Below are positions 6,413-9,091 of a DNA stretch of 9,091 nt, piece by piece. The notes under the pieces are model-generated. The model searched no databases. It was not told the DNA's origin and was given only the letters and a program-made list of their open reading frames with translations. The position numbers and the translations under genes are program-made. The DNA is taken from positions 1 to 9,091 of the forward strand of contig JBBIJX010000062.1 of NCBI GenBank assembly GCA_037445775.1. The letters run 5' to 3'. Origin of the DNA: JBBUX01 sp037445775. Lineage in GTDB: Bacteria; Actinomycetota; Coriobacteriia; Anaerosomatales; PHET01. Positions within the stretch are counted from its first letter, which is position 1. Each line of letters starts with the position of its first letter.

Positions 6413-6434
6413 CTACCACCAAGCGTCCGCGGAC
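6393..6434. promoter_or_regulatory. repeated CGTCCGCG boxes with a 10-bp palindrome, possible operator
   Basis: CGTCCGCG occurs at 6393-6400, inside the -35/-10 spacer, and again at 6424-6431 near the predicted start site. The copies are exactly 31 nt apart, about three helical turns. The second copy is part of the perfect palindrome GTCCGCGGAC (6425-6434). Same-face spacing over a promoter is what a dimeric repressor would use. The regulator is unknown, and in GC-rich DNA an 8-mer repeat may be chance. Confidence 0.35.
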
Positions 6435-6483
6435 ACCCCGCGTAGGCCTACCACCCACCCGGCCCAGGAGAGAACGGCGGATC

Positions 6484-7467
6484 ATGGAACTATCGGAGAT
6501 TGTCACTCAGCTCACCACGCCGCAAATCCTCTTCTTCGCCTTAGGGATGCTGGCTGCGCTGGTCAAGTCCGATCTCAAGATCCCCGACGCGATGAGCACC
6601 GCGATGATGCTCTTCCTCTTGGCCGCCATCGGTCTCAGGGGCGGGATCGGGCTAAGCAAGGTGAGTCTCACGGATACCCTTCTGCCTGCGCTCGCGGCGG
6701 TCTTCATCGGTATCTCCATCGTGCTGGTCGGTTACCTGATCCTGCGGCGCCTGAAGTTCGGCGTCGCCGATGCAGGCTCCATCGCCGGCCACTACGGTGC
6801 GGTCAGCGCCGTCACAATGGTCATGGGTTTCGCCTACCTGGATCGAATCGGAGTCGAGTACGAGTCCTTCATGCCTGCGCTCTACCCGTTCATGGACAGC
6901 TTCGCGATTATCACCGCCATCTTGCTGACGCGCTCGTTGCTCGCCCGCGCCCAGACGGATTCCCCCGGAATGAACGTCAACGTGGTGCGCATACTGGGAG
7001 ACAGCATCCGCGGCAAGTCCGTCCTCGTTCTCATCGCCGCACTCATGATCGGATACGTGAGCGGCGAGCAGGGCACGGCCAAGATCGTGCCGTTCTTCGG
7101 CGACATGTTCCAGGGAGTCCTGTGCCTCTTCATGCTCGACATGGGCATCGTAGCCGCGGGACGGCTCCATGAGTGGAAGACCGTGGGAGCGCGGCTTGTC
7201 GCTTACGCGTGGCTCATGCCTCCGATCCACGGTGTGGTAGGGGTGGTGCTTGGACTGGGCGCGGGCCTGAGCGTGGGTGGTGCTACCATGCTCGGCGTCT
7301 TCGCAGCGAGCGCCTCGTACGTCTCGGCCCCGGCGGCTATGCGGTCCGCGGTGCCGGAAGCGAACCCGTCGCTGTCCCTCACGGCGGCAGTGGCGCTCAC
7401 CTTCCCGATCAACATCGTCCTCGGAATCCCGATCTACCATGCGGTCGCCGAGCGCCTCGGGGGCTGA
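6484..7467 (+). CDS. sbtA: SbtA-family sodium-dependent bicarbonate transporter
   Basis: This 327-aa inner-membrane protein has about ten hydrophobic helices. SbtA proteins import bicarbonate with sodium. Family landmarks are IPDAMSTAMMLFLLAAIGLRGG at 33-54, GHYGAVSAVTMVMGF at 102-116, LYPFMDSFAIITAILL at 133-148, VPFFGDMFQGVLCLFMLDMG at 202-221, GGATMLGVFAASASYVSAPAAMR around 265-287 and PEANPSLSLT at 291-300. The GHYG and ASASY..PAAMR stretches correspond to the two half-helix substrate sites of the inverted-repeat fold. The central hydrophilic loop (about 150-178) is short. The gene ends 9 nt from the convergent Sua5 gene. A PII-like SbtB regulator lies 1.2 kb downstream on the same strand, supporting the assignment. 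Substrate specificity outside cyanobacteria is inferred, not shown. Confidence 0.9.
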   Translation: MELSEIVTQLTTPQILFFALGMLAALVKSDLKIPDAMSTAMMLFLLAAIGLRGGIGLSKVSLTDTLLPALAAVFIGISIVLVGYLILRRLKFGVADAGSIAGHYGAVSAVTMVMGFAYLDRIGVEYESFMPALYPFMDSFAIITAILLTRSLLARAQTDSPGMNVNVVRILGDSIRGKSVLVLIAALMIGYVSGEQGTAKIVPFFGDMFQGVLCLFMLDMGIVAAGRLHEWKTVGARLVAYAWLMPPIHGVVGVVLGLGAGLSVGGATMLGVFAASASYVSAPAAMRSAVPEANPSLSLTAAVALTFPINIVLGIPIYHAVAERLGG

Positions 7468-7476
7468 CCGACGAGC

Positions 7477-8526
7477 TTACGGTGCGCAGTCCGTATCGGC
7501 TTGATCGACTTCGGTGCGCACCGACGACGCCCTGCGCAGCCTGTCGTGTACCGCCATCCAGGGCTCTCCCTCGGGCGGCACCTCGACGAGGATGAGGCGA
7601 TACTCCCCGCTGTCCAGCTCGCGCAGGCGCGCGTAGAGTGAGTGGGCGTAGCCGGGCGGGTCGGACGGCATCGTCAGCCATCGGCTGCCCGACGCGGGCG
7701 TCATGGCCGGTACGTGTGTGGCCATGATCGCCACTCGCGGTTCGGCCGCGATCTCCCTCGCCGCCACACGCTCGAGCTGTGATGCCGTTACGAGTCGGAG
7801 CGGCGTCCTCGGCGCGTAGTGGCTCGCAAGTCCGCCCGGGGCACGGGGTCCTCCCGAACCCGGCGACTCACAGCGCCGCCCGAGCGTCACGGCCAGCTCC
7901 TGAGGCGTGATGCTGCCGGGACGAAGCAGCCGCGGTCGATCGCCTGAGAGGTCGAGAATGGTGGACTCCACCCCGAGAGAGCACGCGCCTCCGTCGAGCA
8001 CGAGATCCACCGCCGCGCCAAGGTCCTCTCGTACGTGAGCAGCGGTCGTCGGGCTGATCCGCCCGAACCGGTTAGCGGACGGCGCCGCGACACCCCCTCC
8101 GAACTCGGTCAGCAGCGCGTGCGCGACCGGATGGGCTGGGACGCGCAGCCCGATGGTGTCCTGGCCCCCGGTGATGAGGTCGGGCACGTCGTGCGCGCGC
8201 TTGAGGATCAGTGTGAGCGGGCCCGGCCAGGAGCGCTTCGCGACGTCCCACGCAGCGTCAGGAATCTCCCGGGCCCATCGGTCCAGGTGCTCAGCGGACG
8301 CGACGTGAACGATGAGAGGATGCCCGATCGGACGCCCTTTGACCTTGAAGATCCGCGCCACGGCGTCGCTGTTCGAGGCATCGGCCCCGAGGCCGTACAC
8401 CGTCTCCGTGGGAAATGCGACGAGCCCTCCTCGGCGGAGGGTCTCCGTCGCACGGCGGATGTCCATCGCCGAGACCATGTCGCGGGTGAGGGCCGCGTCA
8501 GCTCCCTCGCGTCGCCGGTTTCGCAT
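7477..8526 (-). CDS. Sua5-type L-threonylcarbamoyladenylate synthase
   Basis: This 349-aa cytoplasmic enzyme makes threonylcarbamoyl-AMP from threonine, ATP and bicarbonate, the first step of the t6A37 modification of ANN-reading tRNAs. The YrdC domain spans roughly 22-215: GGLVAFPTETVYGLGADA at 33-50, IFKVKGRPIGHPLIVHV at 59-75, SWPGPLTLIL at 99-108, APSANRFGRISPTTA at 148-162 and LRPGSIT at 201-207. The linker PGGLASHYAPRTPL at 230-243 leads to the Sua5 domain, which ends with AVHDRLRRASS at 325-335. It is thus the long Sua5 type and not the short TsaC. The ATG at 8524-8526 has a strong AGGAGG site 5 nt upstream. ATG codons at residues 17 and 21 are alternatives. The gene lies antisense between sbtA and sbtB, ending 9 nt from sbtA. 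Confidence 0.93.
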   Translation of the reverse strand: MRNRRREGADAALTRDMVSAMDIRRATETLRRGGLVAFPTETVYGLGADASNSDAVARIFKVKGRPIGHPLIVHVASAEHLDRWAREIPDAAWDVAKRSWPGPLTLILKRAHDVPDLITGGQDTIGLRVPAHPVAHALLTEFGGGVAAPSANRFGRISPTTAAHVREDLGAAVDLVLDGGACSLGVESTILDLSGDRPRLLRPGSITPQELAVTLGRRCESPGSGGPRAPGGLASHYAPRTPLRLVTASQLERVAAREIAAEPRVAIMATHVPAMTPASGSRWLTMPSDPPGYAHSLYARLRELDSGEYRLILVEVPPEGEPWMAVHDRLRRASSVRTEVDQADTDCAP

Positions 8527-8688
8527 CGCGTCCTCCTCTCCGGCTATCCGCCCTGCACGAAGCCCAAAGTGTAAACTGATGTGAACAGCCTACCAGCGCT
8601 GCATCCACCATGGAGCGCTTGTCTGCCGGGAGAAGCGTCACCGCCGCGATGCGGCGACCACACGCGTCATTCGAAAGGAGCACGGACG
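8527..8688. other. divergent intergenic region between the Sua5 gene and sbtB
   Basis: These 162 nt must hold the promoters of both divergent genes, but I see no convincing pair of boxes. A GC-rich hairpin (GTCACCGC 8637-8644, GCGGCGAC 8651-8658, 7 of 8 pairs, loop CGCGAT) lies just before the sbtB ribosome-binding site AAAGGAG (8674-8680). Confidence 0.35.
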
Positions 8689-9006
8689 ATGGAGGTCTTC
8701 AGCAAGATACGAATCAGCATCATCGTCGAGGAGAGTTTCCACCGCGATGTACTGGATCTGATTCGGCGCTCAGAGGCGAGCGGCTTCACCATGTACAACG
8801 GCATCGTGGGAACGGGATCGCACGGAATGCGGGGCGGTTTCAGCGACGTCGACGGCATCTCGAAGAACGTGGAGATCGTGACGATCGTCGGTCCCGAGGT
8901 GGCCGAGCGCATCTTGCTGGGGATCAAGGCGATGTCAGAACGCGGCATCATCCTCATCACGCACTTCATGGATGTGCAGGTACTACGGGACGGGCACTTC
9001 AGGTAG
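8689..9006 (+). CDS. sbtB: SbtB-like PII-family signalling protein
   Basis: This 105-aa PII-like protein is expected to form a cytoplasmic trimer that binds adenyl nucleotides and controls SbtA. The start is ATG 8689, with AAAGGAG 8 nt upstream; the open frame extends further but without a ribosome-binding site. The pattern follows SbtB: beta strand KIRISIIVEE at 6-15, GFTMYNG at 32-38, a glycine- and arginine-bearing T-loop region with GTGSHGMRGG at 41-50, VEIVTIVGPEVAERILLGI at 61-79 and a final VQVLRDGHF at 97-104. This last segment corresponds to the strand before the cyanobacterial CGPxGC redox loop, but the protein stops there, so that loop is absent. The T loop lacks the tyrosine used for uridylylation in classical GlnB. 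It is on the same strand as sbtA but separated from it by the antisense Sua5 gene. Confidence 0.8.
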   Translation: MEVFSKIRISIIVEESFHRDVLDLIRRSEASGFTMYNGIVGTGSHGMRGGFSDVDGISKNVEIVTIVGPEVAERILLGIKAMSERGIILITHFMDVQVLRDGHFR

Positions 9007-9019
9007 TCCTGGCAGCCGG

Positions 9020-9091
9020 CGGCACGCCGGTTCGCTATCAGACCGGGAACGTTCGCCGCGCCGGCGTGCCGGTTCGTTGTCCCGGCACGCC
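9020..9091. repeat. nested GC-rich inverted repeats after sbtB, possible terminator or intergenic repeat
   Basis: GGCGTGCCGG (9063-9072) pairs perfectly over 10 bp with CCGGCACGCC (9082-9091) across a 9-nt loop. The overlapping CCGGCGTGCCG (9061-9071) can instead pair over 11 bp with CGGCACGCCGG (9020-9030). GCCGGTTCG also recurs as a direct repeat. The stem runs to the last base of the window, so a following U tract cannot be seen. It may terminate sbtB transcription or be a dispersed repeat. Confidence 0.55.

Larger units (their letters stand above)
6310..6483. other. intergenic region upstream of sbtA
   Basis: This 174-nt gap contains the sbtA promoter and a GTCCGCGGAC palindrome, listed separately. 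I see no small gene or clear terminator for the purEK-DUF6671 unit in it. Confidence 0.4.

Noticed and set aside
6288..7172. Open frame of 294 codons overlapping sbtA in another frame.
   Set aside because: It is a high-GC shadow of sbtA, rich in Arg/His/Gly without domains, while the sbtA frame carries all the transporter motifs.
8035..8574. Plus-strand open frame of 179 codons opposite the Sua5 gene.
   Set aside because: It lies fully antisense to the conserved YrdC domain coding region, has no ribosome-binding site and no recognisable motif.
1..9091. CRISPR array or retron/non-coding RNA system.
   Set aside because: No regularly spaced repeats beyond the two 23-bp boxes, and no cas or reverse-transcriptase gene in any frame.

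Overview
This is a high-GC bacterial window with GTG starts, 4-nt stop/start overlaps and an IS256-family transposase. I would place it in the phylum Actinomycetota, possibly a Coriobacteriia-like lineage. That is an impression from base composition and protein style, not a proof.

The left third (1-3540) looks accessory. It opens with two imperfect 23-bp tandem repeats that abut the 3' half of a tRNA-Ser(CGA) on the minus strand. The tRNA breaks off exactly at the anticodon loop, which is the usual scar of an element integrated into a tRNA gene. Next, on the minus strand, comes an abiEi-abiEii toxin-antitoxin/abortive-infection operon, with a 48-bp inverted-repeat operator against its start codon. 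A divergent CoiA-like zinc-ribbon gene is cut short by an IS256-family element (about 2145-3539) that has 25-bp imperfect terminal inverted repeats and no visible target duplication.

The rest (3540-9091) looks like ordinary chromosome. purE and purK overlap by 4 nt and make carboxyaminoimidazole ribotide. A DUF6671 protein with four CxxC pairs follows 16 nt later. Then comes sbtA, a sodium-dependent bicarbonate transporter with its own promoter, then a Sua5-type threonylcarbamoyl-AMP synthase on the minus strand, and then a PII-like SbtB regulator back on the plus strand. The window ends in nested GC-rich inverted repeats downstream of sbtB.

Two themes stand out. One is the scarred island: tRNA junction, AbiE, broken CoiA-like gene and IS256. 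The other is a run of genes linked by bicarbonate: PurK and Sua5 both consume it, SbtA imports it, and SbtB is the expected regulator of SbtA. I found no CRISPR array and no complete RNA gene.
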